The translations under genes were made by a program, and so were the position numbers. The notes under the pieces were generated by a model. That model had not been told where the DNA came from and ran no database searches. It was given only the letters and a program-made list of their open reading frames with translations. From Sediminibacterium goheungense (GTDB lineage: Bacteria > Bacteroidota > Bacteroidia > Chitinophagales > Chitinophagaceae), in the NCBI RefSeq assembly GCF_004361915.1, contig NZ_SNWP01000010.1:878501-942500 (forward strand): a DNA stretch of 64,000 bases, in the 5' to 3' direction. Below, piece after piece: positions 43,663 to 52,421 of this stretch. The first letter of the stretch is position 1. Every line of letters begins with the position of its first letter.

Positions 43663-44179
43663 ATTGTCAATTGTGAATTGTGAAAGAAAACAGGTATAAA
43701 TACTAAATAATTTCATGTATTTATTACTGAAAAACTACTTACCAAAAAACACACAAATGATCTGCTAATTTGGGGGTTAACCAAAGAGGAGTATTATGTT
43801 TCTTATTTTGAATCACCAAAAGCTTGACGTATATGTTTCTGTAAGAAAACTTGTAATCGAATGCTATAATATAACAAGTATATTTCCTCCAGAAAAAAAA
43901 TTCGGCATTGTCTCTCAGATAAGGAGAGCTGCTTTATCTGTTTACTTAAATATTGCTGAGGGAGCATCAAGGAAACCAAATTTAGAAAGAAAAAGATTTT
44001 TCGAGATTGCCAGAGGATCACTGATTGAAATTGACGCAGCACTGGATATTGCTTCTGATTTGAATTATTATGCATGTAAAGACTCCGATTGTTTGAAACA
44101 GTATATGATTGATAGTTTTAAAATGCTAACAGGTTTGATTTTAAATTAAAATATTTACCATTCACAATTGACAATTCAC
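43659..44179. mobile_element. IVS-like element 2: GTGAATT/GTCAATT arms enclosing a four-helix-bundle gene
   Basis: Perfect 20-bp complementary arms at 43659-43678 and 44160-44179 (GTGAATTGTCAATTGTGAAT). They bracket 481 nt with the second four-helix-bundle gene. The left arm contains the hemB stop codon; the right arm ends 3 bp before the hemL ATG. Confidence 0.75.
43796..44149 (+). CDS. Four-helix-bundle protein (23S-IVS/S23 family), copy 2
   Basis: 117 residues. FGIVSQIRRAALSVYLNIAEGASRKPNLERKRFFEIARGSLIEID is the classical IVS-protein core (QIRRAA, NIAEG, F..IARGS). Clearly related to copy 3 and more distantly to copy 1. It has a rare good Shine-Dalgarno (AGAGGAG) about 6 nt before the ATG, unlike its hem neighbours, which supports separate translation and origin. 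The base composition is more AT-rich than hemB and hemL. Confidence 0.92.
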   Translation: MFLILNHQKLDVYVSVRKLVIECYNITSIFPPEKKFGIVSQIRRAALSVYLNIAEGASRKPNLERKRFFEIARGSLIEIDAALDIASDLNYYACKDSDCLKQYMIDSFKMLTGLILN

Positions 44180-44182
44180 ACT

Positions 44183-45472
44183 ATGTACAATAAAAGTATT
44201 TCTCTCTTCCAACGCGCGCAAGAATCGATTCCCGGTGGTGTAAACTCTCCGGTACGTGCCTTTAAAAGTGTAGGCGGCACACCTGTTTTTATTGAGAAAG
44301 CCAAAGGTGCTTATCTCTATGATGCAGACGGTAATCGCTATATAGATTATATCGCTTCATGGGGGCCTATGATCCTGGGTCATGCCTATGAACCTGTAGT
44401 AAAAGCCATACAGGAAAAAGCAGTGCTGTCTACCTCCTATGGAGCACCTACAGAGCTTGAGATTGAAATGGCCGAGCTTATTAAAAGTATGGCGCCGAAT
44501 GTAGACCTTATACGTATGGTGAGCAGTGGAACGGAAGCCTGTATGAGTGCATTGCGTTTGGCCAGAGGGTATACCGGCAGAAATAAATTCATCAAATTCG
44601 AAGGTTGTTATCATGGTCATGCCGATGCTTTTCTGGTAAAGGCGGGAAGTGGTCTGGCTACCTTTGATATTCAAACAGTACCCGGTATAACAGGTGGTGT
44701 TTCAAACGACACCTTAACCTGCGCCTATAATGATTTAACAGCTGTTGAATCACTGGTAGCTGCACATAAAAATGAAATAGCTGCTATCATTATTGAACCC
44801 GTAGCTGGTAATATGGGCTGTATCTTACCGCAGCCTGGTTTTATAGAAGGCATCCGTAAAATTTGTAATGAGGAAGGTATTGTTTTCATTTTTGATGAGG
44901 TAATGACAGGTTTTCGTTTGGCAGCAGGAGGGGCACAGGAAGTATTACAGGTTGATGCCGATCTGGTAACTTATGGAAAAGTAATTGGTGCAGGTATGCC
45001 TGTAGGTGCATTTGGTGGTAAGCGTGCCATTATGGAAAAAATTGCTCCGCTGGGTAATGTGTACCAGGCTGGAACATTAAGCGGCAACCCGATTGCCATG
45101 ATCGCTGGTTACACCCTACTCAATGAACTGAAAAATAATCCCTCTCTCTATCAGGAATTAAACGATAAAACAGCTTATCTGCATGAAGGACTGAATCAAG
45201 TACTGGCAGCATCAGAAATACCATATGTAATAAACAGGAAGGGATCCATGATCAGTATCCATTTCAGCGAACAACCCGTAACCGATTTTGCTTCTGCAGC
45301 AGCAGCCAATAACAGCTTATTCAACAAATATTTTCATGCCATGCTGAAACGTGGTATTTACTTGCCGCCATCTGCATTCGAAAGCTGGTTCCTGAACAAT
45401 GCCCTTAGCTATGCCGATCTGGATGCCACTATTCAGGCTACAGCAGAGAGCCTTGCGGAAGTGGTGGGGTGA
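44183..45472 (+). CDS. hemL: Glutamate-1-semialdehyde 2,1-aminomutase
   Basis: 429 residues from the ATG at 44183. PLP enzyme turning glutamate-1-semialdehyde into 5-aminolevulinate. [18 protein letters not shown] at the N-terminus, [20 protein letters not shown] near 117, [11 protein letters not shown] near 200, and PLP Lys in [19 protein letters not shown] near 267. Last enzyme of the hem run. The in-frame start five codons upstream lies in the repeat arm and was rejected. Confidence 0.97.
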   Translation: MYNKSISLFQRAQESIPGGVNSPVRAFKSVGGTPVFIEKAKGAYLYDADGNRYIDYIASWGPMILGHAYEPVVKAIQEKAVLSTSYGAPTELEIEMAELIKSMAPNVDLIRMVSSGTEACMSALRLARGYTGRNKFIKFEGCYHGHADAFLVKAGSGLATFDIQTVPGITGGVSNDTLTCAYNDLTAVESLVAAHKNEIAAIIIEPVAGNMGCILPQPGFIEGIRKICNEEGIVFIFDEVMTGFRLAAGGAQEVLQVDADLVTYGKVIGAGMPVGAFGGKRAIMEKIAPLGNVYQAGTLSGNPIAMIAGYTLLNELKNNPSLYQELNDKTAYLHEGLNQVLAASEIPYVINRKGSMISIHFSEQPVTDFASAAAANNSLFNKYFHAMLKRGIYLPPSAFESWFLNNALSYADLDATIQATAESLAEVVG

Positions 45473-45496
45473 TTCGGGATTAGTGCATGGTCAATG

Positions 45497-45977
45497 GTGA
45501 GTAGTAAGTAGTCAGTAGTGAGTATGGATAAAATTTGCGGGAAATACGTAGGTTGAAGCGATGTAATGTGTTTACTTTTCGGAAAGTACACAGTTATGTT
45601 TTTACAACTCGCCCATACCCGATTGATTGTTTTTGCCAGATCCAGAGACTTAATTCTTGAATCATACAGCCTAACAAGATATTTTCCTGAATCTGAGAAT
45701 TTTGGTCTGACACAACAAATCCGAAGAGCGGCTTGTTCTATCCATTTAAATCTGGCTGAAGGCTGTTCAAGAAAATCTACAGCTGAGAGAAATAGATTTT
45801 TTGAAATTGCCAGAGGGTCTCTAATAGAAGTTGATACTGCTGTGGGGATTGCAATTGCATTAAAATACATACCCGATGAGCAATTAGAGAATATTAAAGT
45901 ATTAATCATTGAGAATTTCAAACTATTGTCCGCAATGATTCATTAATCTTACTCACTACTGACTACTCACTACTCAC
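45497..45977. mobile_element. IVS-like element 3: GTGAGTA/GTCAGTA arms enclosing a four-helix-bundle gene
   Basis: Arms 45497-45524 and 45950-45977 are complementary at 27 of 28 positions. The heptads are the same as those of the cargo-less elements at hemD/hemE and hemE/hemF. The arms bracket 425 nt holding the third four-helix-bundle gene. The element starts 25 bp after hemL and ends 12 bp before the dehydrogenase gene. Confidence 0.8.
45596..45946 (+). CDS. Four-helix-bundle protein (23S-IVS/S23 family), copy 3
   Basis: 116 residues from the ATG at 45596. FGLTQQIRRAACSIHLNLAEGCSRKSTAERNRFFEIARGSLIEVD is the family core and is close to copy 2. A start at 45566 would add 10 residues without family support. 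Inside the arms of element 3, stop codon 3 bp before the right arm. No function is known beyond homology. Confidence 0.9.
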   Translation: MFLQLAHTRLIVFARSRDLILESYSLTRYFPESENFGLTQQIRRAACSIHLNLAEGCSRKSTAERNRFFEIARGSLIEVDTAVGIAIALKYIPDEQLENIKVLIIENFKLLSAMIH

Positions 45978-45989
45978 TATATTTACATT

Positions 45990-46985
45990 ATGAAACTCAC
46001 CTTCTTCTCATCACAACCTTATGATCGTATTTTCTTTGAAAGATACAATGACAGTTTGGGGTTTGAGTTGAGCTTTCTCGATGTGGCATTGGATGAAACC
46101 ACCGCATCGCTGGCAAAAGGATCCGATGCTGTTTGTGTATTTGTAAACGATAAGGTAACAGCCCCTGTCATTGCTTCATTAAAAGATAATGGCACTAAGG
46201 TAATTGCCCTGCGTTGTGCCGGGTTCAATAATGTGGATATAGAAGCCTGCCGTCAAAATGAAATACACGTTTGCAGAGTACCCGCTTATTCACCTGAAGC
46301 TGTTGCAGAGCATGCAGTGGCCATGATATTAACCCTGAACAGGAAAACCCATAAAGCCTATAACCGTGTAAGAGAACAGAATTTTTCTTTGAATGGACTA
46401 CTTGGTTTTAACCTGCATGGTAAAACCGTAGGTGTTATCGGTACCGGTAATATAGGTAAGGCTTTTTGCCGGATCATGCTGGGATTTGGTTGTACCGTGA
46501 AAGCTTTTGATCTGGTTGCCAATAAAGAAATGGAAGCCATCGGGGTTACCTATCATCCTTTGATGGAGGTTTTACAGTCGGACATTATTTCATTACACTG
46601 CCCATTAAATGAACAAACCCGACACCTGATTGGACCGGAAACCATCGGTTATGTAAAAAAGGGGGCCATGCTGATCAATACCGGTCGTGGGGCACTGATA
46701 GATACCAAAACCATGATTGAAGCATTGAAGAAAGGATATATCAGCGCACTGGGGCTGGATGTATATGAACAGGAAGAGAAGCTGTTCTTCAGGGATTTGT
46801 CTACGAAAATCATTCAGGACGACGATATTCAGCGCCTGATGAGCTTCCCGAATGTCCTGATCACCGCTCACCAGGCCTTTTTCACCGATGAGGCCCTCTC
46901 CCAGATTGCTATGACTACGTTAAATAATGTGTCGCAATTGCTAAAAAATAGTAATTTGAAGGATCAGGCTGCGTTATTGGTCTGA
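45990..46985 (+). CDS. ldhA: D-2-hydroxyacid dehydrogenase (D-lactate dehydrogenase type)
   Basis: 331 residues. The flanking substrate domain is followed by a Rossmann domain with VGVIGTGNIGKAFCRIMLGFG near 149. The catalytic Arg lies in the LINTGRGALIDT region, Glu near VYEQEE, and His in ITAHQAFFTDEAL. It matches the LdhA-type fermentative D-lactate dehydrogenases, reducing pyruvate with NADH. Other 2-ketoacids are possible. Follows element 3 and may be read from the hem operon. Confidence 0.88.
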   Translation: MKLTFFSSQPYDRIFFERYNDSLGFELSFLDVALDETTASLAKGSDAVCVFVNDKVTAPVIASLKDNGTKVIALRCAGFNNVDIEACRQNEIHVCRVPAYSPEAVAEHAVAMILTLNRKTHKAYNRVREQNFSLNGLLGFNLHGKTVGVIGTGNIGKAFCRIMLGFGCTVKAFDLVANKEMEAIGVTYHPLMEVLQSDIISLHCPLNEQTRHLIGPETIGYVKKGAMLINTGRGALIDTKTMIEALKKGYISALGLDVYEQEEKLFFRDLSTKIIQDDDIQRLMSFPNVLITAHQAFFTDEALSQIAMTTLNNVSQLLKNSNLKDQAALLV

Positions 46986-47022
46986 TTTTAGTCTATAAAG
47001 TGTATACCAAAGAAAAGGCATT

Positions 47023-48051
47023 ATGAATAAGTTCACTTCGAGATGGGTACTGTTACTAGCAGCAGTTTTGGTATTCTGGGCCTGCCAGAAAGAAGTCAGC
47101 AAAGAAGGTACCGGACTTGGCGGTATCGCACAGGGTTCATTAACCGATAGTTCCGGTTCCTGTAAGGATGCTATTGTAAAAGGTGATTATGTAATTGACC
47201 AGGCGCTTACAGATAGTAACTATGTTATCATCAAAGTTAATTTCACCCTGCAGGGTAAATACAAAATATATACAGATACCCTGAATGGTATGTGGTTTAT
47301 TGATTCCGGTTTTGCACTCACTACCGGACCAGCCACCATCAAATTAAAAGGATATGGCAAGCCTATCCTTCCCAACCGTGCTGACTTTGTACTTACATTC
47401 AACAGTAGCTTTTGCGCGTTTTCAGTAGTAGCCACTACTACCGGCGGATCGTCGGGTGGTGGAACCGGTACCGATTATTTCCCCAATACGTTAAACTCTA
47501 ACTGGACGTATGAATACCTGCCTAAACTTGGCACCCTTGATACTTTCAGGGCCACGGTAACCAGTCAGACTGTTCTGTTTGATAATAAAGTCTTCAAACA
47601 ATACGATACCAATCCACTGGGGGAAGCTTATTATTTTTCAAAAGACAATGCTGGTAACTATTATGCACTGAGCACAACAGATTTTGATTACCTGTTTATC
47701 TGGGACTCTATCCCAAGTTCTTTTATATCATACCCTTTCCTTAAAGATAATGTAGCAGTGGGTACTACCTGGGAAAGTGCTGAGTATGGCAAGGTAAAAT
47801 TTGGTACGGAAGTAGGTGTGAGTAAAGCTGTTTTTACCATCATGGGTAAAGGCATTACCTATTCGGTACTGGGTACTACCTATTCTGATGTAATCAGTGT
47901 GAAAAGAGAAATCAGGTTTAAACCCGATGGCGGTAGTTACAGATCGCTGATAGAAGGCACTTCTTACTATGCCAAAGGGGTAGGTATGGTAGATCAGGTA
48001 ATTCCTGCTGCCAACCAATCGGTTTCTTTGAAGAAGAAGCAGATATTTTAA
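47023..48051 (+). CDS. Hypothetical lipoprotein
   Basis: 342 residues. The N-terminus MNKFTSRWVLLLAAVLVFWAC is a lipoprotein signal with Cys21. A short Gly/Ser/Thr linker (TTTGGSSGGGTGTDYFP) near 145 separates an N-terminal beta-rich domain (residues 45-140) from a C-terminal domain (155-325) that starts with NTLNSNWTYEYL and looks beta-rich. I recognise no family. Predicted to be anchored in the outer or inner membrane, facing the periplasm or outside. Followed by a strong terminator. Confidence 0.75.
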   Translation: MNKFTSRWVLLLAAVLVFWACQKEVSKEGTGLGGIAQGSLTDSSGSCKDAIVKGDYVIDQALTDSNYVIIKVNFTLQGKYKIYTDTLNGMWFIDSGFALTTGPATIKLKGYGKPILPNRADFVLTFNSSFCAFSVVATTTGGSSGGGTGTDYFPNTLNSNWTYEYLPKLGTLDTFRATVTSQTVLFDNKVFKQYDTNPLGEAYYFSKDNAGNYYALSTTDFDYLFIWDSIPSSFISYPFLKDNVAVGTTWESAEYGKVKFGTEVGVSKAVFTIMGKGITYSVLGTTYSDVISVKREIRFKPDGGSYRSLIEGTSYYAKGVGMVDQVIPAANQSVSLKKKQIF

Positions 48052-48073
48052 TACATAGATAAGTAACTGCATA

Positions 48074-48108
48074 AAAAAGCCGCTGTTGAAAATCAACAGC
48101 GGCTTTTT
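48074..48108. terminator. Bidirectional terminator
   Basis: Perfect 16-bp stem AAAAAGCCGCTGTTGA/TCAACAGCGGCTTTTT with a 3-nt loop, between the convergent lipoprotein and lspA genes. T-tracts on both strands. Confidence 0.92.
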
Positions 48109-48123
48109 ATTAGGTCCATTATT

Positions 48124-48801
48124 TTAGAATATCTGCGTCTTATCATCTACCACAGACTTGGTTTCTACTGTTGAATGTTTTTCTTCTTTCACCTGTTTGA
48201 AAAACTTATTCTGAAAAATCAGGATCGCAATCACACCGGCTGAAATAGCAGCATCTGCCAGGTTGAATACAGGGCGGAAGAACTCAAAATCATCTCCTCC
48301 AAAGAAAGGTACCCAGGAAGGATATTTTGCATCGGTAATGATGGGGAAGTAAAACATATCTACCACTTTACCATGCAACAAGCCTGCATATCCACCACCA
48401 GAAGGAAACAAAGTGGCTACATTCTGTGTAAAGGGATTGCTTTGTTCGAAAATCAGTCCGTAGAATAAGCTATCAATCAGGTTACCCAGTGCACCGGCAT
48501 AAATAAGACCTGCACAGATCATGAAACCTTTGTGGTAATTTTTCCTGATAAAATCACGTAAAAGAAAAGTACCCCATACCACTGCTACCAATCTGAAAAG
48601 GGTGAGTGCGATTTTACCAAAACCACCACCGAATTTCCAGCCCCAGGCCATGCCTTCATTCTCTACAAAATGCAGTCTGAACCAGCTACCCAGTACTTTA
48701 TGCTCTTCTCCGGCATAATAATTCAGTTTAATATAGAATTTCAATGCCTGGTCGGCCACAATGATGATGAGAATCAATAAAAACAGATGTTTTCCTTTCA
48801 C
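48124..48801 (-). CDS. lspA: Lipoprotein signal peptidase
   Basis: 225 residues from a GTG at 48801. Four TM helices; cleaves diacylglyceryl prolipoproteins before the lipobox Cys. The catalytic Asp pair lies in GNLIDSLFYG and FNLADAAIS, and the FVENEGMAWGW segment has the conserved Asn. It carries the longer periplasmic loop typical of Bacteroidetes. The open frame extends to a TTG at 48846, but a perfect -7 element (48823-48830) lies inside that extension, which supports the GTG start. Confidence 0.93.
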   Translation of the reverse strand: MKGKHLFLLILIIIVADQALKFYIKLNYYAGEEHKVLGSWFRLHFVENEGMAWGWKFGGGFGKIALTLFRLVAVVWGTFLLRDFIRKNYHKGFMICAGLIYAGALGNLIDSLFYGLIFEQSNPFTQNVATLFPSGGGYAGLLHGKVVDMFYFPIITDAKYPSWVPFFGGDDFEFFRPVFNLADAAISAGVIAILIFQNKFFKQVKEEKHSTVETKSVVDDKTQIF

Positions 48802-48822
48802 TTCCTGATAGTTTATACTGGG

Positions 48823-48830
48823 CAAAGATA
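48823..48830 (-). promoter_or_regulatory. -7 promoter element of lspA
   Basis: TATCTTTG on the minus strand matches TAnnTTTG exactly, 21 nt before the GTG start. It decides the start choice for lspA. Confidence 0.6.
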
Positions 48831-48889
48831 GGGGCTGAACCAACAACTATGGTACTCTGGTAGCCAGATGGCTATGTTAAAAGAGAGGC

Positions 48890-51385
48890 TTATTCTTCTA
48901 CATAGATTCTTTTCACCCGCTGGCTGATGCCCGTCATGATTTCGTAGGCAATGGTACCGGTGGCTTTGGCCAGTTCCTGTACAGGTATATGTTTACCGAA
49001 TACTTCCACTTCATCTCCCTCTTTTGCCTCCGGAATATCGGTAACATCTACCATCGTCATATCCATGCACACATTGCCAATTACCGGGGCCTTTCTTCCC
49101 CTTACCCACATATAGCCATTCCGGTTGCCCAGCGAACGACTAAAGCCATCTGCATAACCTATGCGAACCGTGGCAATGCGGCTATCCCTTTCTAGTACGC
49201 CTTTCCGGTTATAGCCCACCGTTTCATGTTGGGACACATTTCTGATCTGGGCAATAGTTGACTTCAGGGTCACCACTGTTTGTAAAGCAAGCTGGTTTTC
49301 ATGGGCACTGTCTACACCATACAATCCAATACCCAATCTAACCATATCAAACTGGTATTCGGGATGGCGGAATATCCCGGCTGAATTGGCTATATGTTTG
49401 ATAAATGGATAACCCAGTAATTGCTGCATAGTAGCTGCAGCCCTTTCAAAACGACTCACTTGTTCTGCAGTAAATTCATCGAGGGAAATGGTTTCACTTG
49501 CCACCAGATGGCTGAGTAATGATTTTACGACCATGGTACCCTGCTGATTGATCAGCGAAGCCAATTCATCTGCTTCACTTATTTCAAATCCCAGCCTGTT
49601 CATACCTGTATTGAATTTGATATGCACAGGATATTGTCTGATCGCCTGTTTATCGAGGAACTGATGAAACTGTCGGTAAATTCCAAAAGAATAAATCTCA
49701 GGTTCCAGGTTATATTGAATCATGGCATCAAAACCTGCTTCATCAACATTCATCACCATGATAGGTAAACTAATGCCTGCTTTACGCAGCTCAACACCTT
49801 CGTCGGCATAGGCTACTGCGAGGTAATCTATTTTTTGAAACTGCAGTAAGCGGGCCACTTCAGCAGAACCACTTCCATAGCTAAATGCTTTTACCATGGC
49901 CATCAGCTTTGTACTGGGTCGCAAATGCTGCTGATAGGCTTTCAGGTTATGCGCCATGGCCGTGAGGTTTACTTCCATTACGGTTTGATGGACTTTCTGT
50001 TCCAGCCACTGACTGATTCTTTCAAAAGAAAAAATACGTGCCCCTTTCAATAAAATATATTCATCCCTGAACTGATTCAGGGAAGCATGTTGCAGAAAAA
50101 AGGCCGTTGATTCATAGCATTCTACCAGCATTCCTGCTGCCTTCTTCTGCAATAGTGATTGCTGCGATACCAGTGTTGTACCAATTCCAATCAGCCTGCT
50201 TATACCTCTTGTTGCAGCCTGTTTTACAATACCCGCGTATAACTCATCAGCATGCTGACCACTTTGCAATACATCTGAAAGTATCAATGTTGTTTTGTTC
50301 TTACCAGCCTGTTGTACCAGAAAATCAAGTGCAAGCTCCAACGATGCTGTATCATTACTATAACTGTCGTTGAGCAGGTAGCAGTTATTCACTGCCTTTT
50401 TCAGTTGCATACGCATATCTACTGCTTCGAGTAATAGCATGCGTTGCTGTATCCAATCCTTACTGAATCTTTTTAATAATAAAACACACCAGCAGGTAAT
50501 CGCATTATCAACCGATATACGATCTGTAAAGGGGATGGCAACCTGTAACTGTTTTCCCTCATATAAGGCGGTTACCCATGTTTGCTGTGTATTCTGTTCT
50601 TCAGAGAGTATCTGCAATTCAGCCTTACCCGTTCTGCTCCAGGAAAAAAGATGAACATCTTTCTTAAGCATTGTATGACCGGCATTGGCAGGATCAAAAG
50701 AATTAATAATAGAATCTTTACAATAAACCAGACTCTCGACTGCTGAAAAAAGGTTTGCCTTTTCAGCGGCTTTTTCCGCATCACTTAAAAATCCTTCTGC
50801 ATGTGCCGCCCCGATATTGGTCCATATGCCAATGGTAGGTTGAATGATTTTTTGTAGTGCTGTCATTTCTCCTTTCTGAGAAATACCGGCTTCAAATATT
50901 CCAAGTGTGTGTGTATGGTTCAACTGCCATACACTTAATGGCACGCCGATTTGCGAATTATAACTGCGCGGACTACGAACAATTTGCTCCTCCGTATGCA
51001 ATAACTGATATAGCCATTCTTTTACGATGGTTTTACCATTACTACCTGTAATACCTATTACCGGAATATTAAATTGTGTTCTGTGGTAGGCTGCCAGCTT
51101 TTGTAAGGCTGCCAACACATGACTTACTTCCAGAAATACCGCTTCGGGAAACAGAGCAGACGACAGTTTCCCTTTCTGAACTACAAAAAAACGAAGTCCC
51201 CGATCATATAATTCACCAATAAAATCATGCCCATCTCTTCTCGGCCCTTCTATAGCAAAGAATAAAGTACTTTCTGCAAAAATCAGTTTCCGACTATCCG
51301 TTAACAGTTGCGAGATAACCGCTTCACCCGACGGAATCCTGTCAGCTTCAATAATGCCGGCTATATGTTTCAGCGAATAAGACAA
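48890..51385 (-). CDS. Bifunctional MurF-alanine racemase
   Basis: 831 residues, a natural fusion. Residues 1 to about 460 are MurF (UDP-MurNAc-tripeptide:D-Ala-D-Ala ligase): ATP loop GITGSNGKTIVKEW near 115, EAGISQKGEM and NIGAAHAEGF. Residues about 465-831 are alanine racemase: MEVNLTAMAHNL, PLP Lys in MAMVKAFSYGSG near 495, and the catalytic Tyr region ATVRIGYADGFSR with VCMDMTMVDVTD. It couples D-Ala supply to pentapeptide synthesis. This fusion is well known in Bacteroidetes. The start is a TTG at 51385, 22 bp after terC. Confidence 0.95.
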   Translation of the reverse strand: MSYSLKHIAGIIEADRIPSGEAVISQLLTDSRKLIFAESTLFFAIEGPRRDGHDFIGELYDRGLRFFVVQKGKLSSALFPEAVFLEVSHVLAALQKLAAYHRTQFNIPVIGITGSNGKTIVKEWLYQLLHTEEQIVRSPRSYNSQIGVPLSVWQLNHTHTLGIFEAGISQKGEMTALQKIIQPTIGIWTNIGAAHAEGFLSDAEKAAEKANLFSAVESLVYCKDSIINSFDPANAGHTMLKKDVHLFSWSRTGKAELQILSEEQNTQQTWVTALYEGKQLQVAIPFTDRISVDNAITCWCVLLLKRFSKDWIQQRMLLLEAVDMRMQLKKAVNNCYLLNDSYSNDTASLELALDFLVQQAGKNKTTLILSDVLQSGQHADELYAGIVKQAATRGISRLIGIGTTLVSQQSLLQKKAAGMLVECYESTAFFLQHASLNQFRDEYILLKGARIFSFERISQWLEQKVHQTVMEVNLTAMAHNLKAYQQHLRPSTKLMAMVKAFSYGSGSAEVARLLQFQKIDYLAVAYADEGVELRKAGISLPIMVMNVDEAGFDAMIQYNLEPEIYSFGIYRQFHQFLDKQAIRQYPVHIKFNTGMNRLGFEISEADELASLINQQGTMVVKSLLSHLVASETISLDEFTAEQVSRFERAAATMQQLLGYPFIKHIANSAGIFRHPEYQFDMVRLGIGLYGVDSAHENQLALQTVVTLKSTIAQIRNVSQHETVGYNRKGVLERDSRIATVRIGYADGFSRSLGNRNGYMWVRGRKAPVIGNVCMDMTMVDVTDIPEAKEGDEVEVFGKHIPVQELAKATGTIAYEIMTGISQRVKRIYVEE

Positions 51386-51407
51386 ATCGACAAAAGATCA
51401 TTTATAG

Positions 51408-52373
51408 TTAAATAGAACCGTCGTGTACATCTTCCGGTGCTCCTTTTTTACTCGCAAACATGGAGTAAAAGATAGAACCTGAAATACAAAGAACAATGAG
51501 TCCGAGTGAAATAAACACCTGCGTACTTTTATCAATCCACATATTGATATAGTGTTCACCCAACATTTTGATACCGATGATGACCAGAACAATGGCTATT
51601 CCCTGTTGCAGGTAATCGAATTTGGAAACAGCTCCTCTCAACAGGAAAAACAGTGAACGGAGACCAAGTACCGCAAAAATATTAGACGTATAAATTACCA
51701 GTTTATCTCTTGATATGCCCATTACCGCCGGAATAGAATCAAGTGCGAAAACAAGATCAATAGAGGCGAGTAATACTACTACCACAAAAAGTGTTGTGTA
51801 TAGTGGTTTACCATTTTCTCTTACCACATATTTACCATCTCCATCATGCGGTGCAAGGGGCAGGTATTTTTTCAGGAAGCGGTAGATTTTTGTATCGTGT
51901 GGTTCAAATTCTTTATCCTCATTGGCGGTGAACATGGTGTATCCTGTATATACCAGAAACACACCAAATATGTATAATACCCAATGAAACTGTTCTACCA
52001 GCGCCACGCCTATAGTAATAAACAATACCCTGAATACAATTGCCATCAGAATACCAATCAATAGTACCCTTGAGTAATATTTCTCTTTTACTTTAAAGGA
52101 ATTGAAGATGAGAATGAATACAAAAATATTATCTATGCTGAGGCTCCATTCCATCAGATAAGCACTGAGGTATTCGAGGGCCAGTTTCTGCCCCTCCTCT
52201 ACCCACATAAAAACAAAAAAACCGAGTGCCAGTGTTACCCAGAAAAAGGTTTGCTTGAGTGCCTGTTTAATCGTAATCTGAGCATTTTTTTTGCTCAGTA
52301 AGCCGAGGTCAAAAACAAGTGCCAGTACCAGTACAATGCCAAAAACCAGGTAAACAATCTGATGGGTTGTCAT
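51408..52373 (-). CDS. TerC-family integral membrane protein
   Basis: 321 residues with about eight or nine TM helices. The family core EYLSAYLMEWSLSIDNIFVFILIF near 65-90 and VVLLASIDLVFALDSIPAVMGI near 200-222 carry the conserved Asp residues in membrane helices. TerC (Alx-type) proteins are linked to tellurite resistance and to manganese export during protein secretion; the manganese role is known for bacterial Alx/MeeF. Upstream of murF-alr with 22 bp between, so likely co-transcribed. Confidence 0.92.
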   Translation of the reverse strand: MTTHQIVYLVFGIVLVLALVFDLGLLSKKNAQITIKQALKQTFFWVTLALGFFVFMWVEEGQKLALEYLSAYLMEWSLSIDNIFVFILIFNSFKVKEKYYSRVLLIGILMAIVFRVLFITIGVALVEQFHWVLYIFGVFLVYTGYTMFTANEDKEFEPHDTKIYRFLKKYLPLAPHDGDGKYVVRENGKPLYTTLFVVVVLLASIDLVFALDSIPAVMGISRDKLVIYTSNIFAVLGLRSLFFLLRGAVSKFDYLQQGIAIVLVIIGIKMLGEHYINMWIDKSTQVFISLGLIVLCISGSIFYSMFASKKGAPEDVHDGSI

Positions 52374-52421
52374 GCATATTAATTATGGCATAAAGATAGC
52401 GCTCTGCTCAATGGCAGGCAC

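Noticed and set aside
42197..45977. The four-helix-bundle genes as part of a 23S rRNA gene
   Set aside because: No rRNA sequence flanks them; the neighbours are hem genes.
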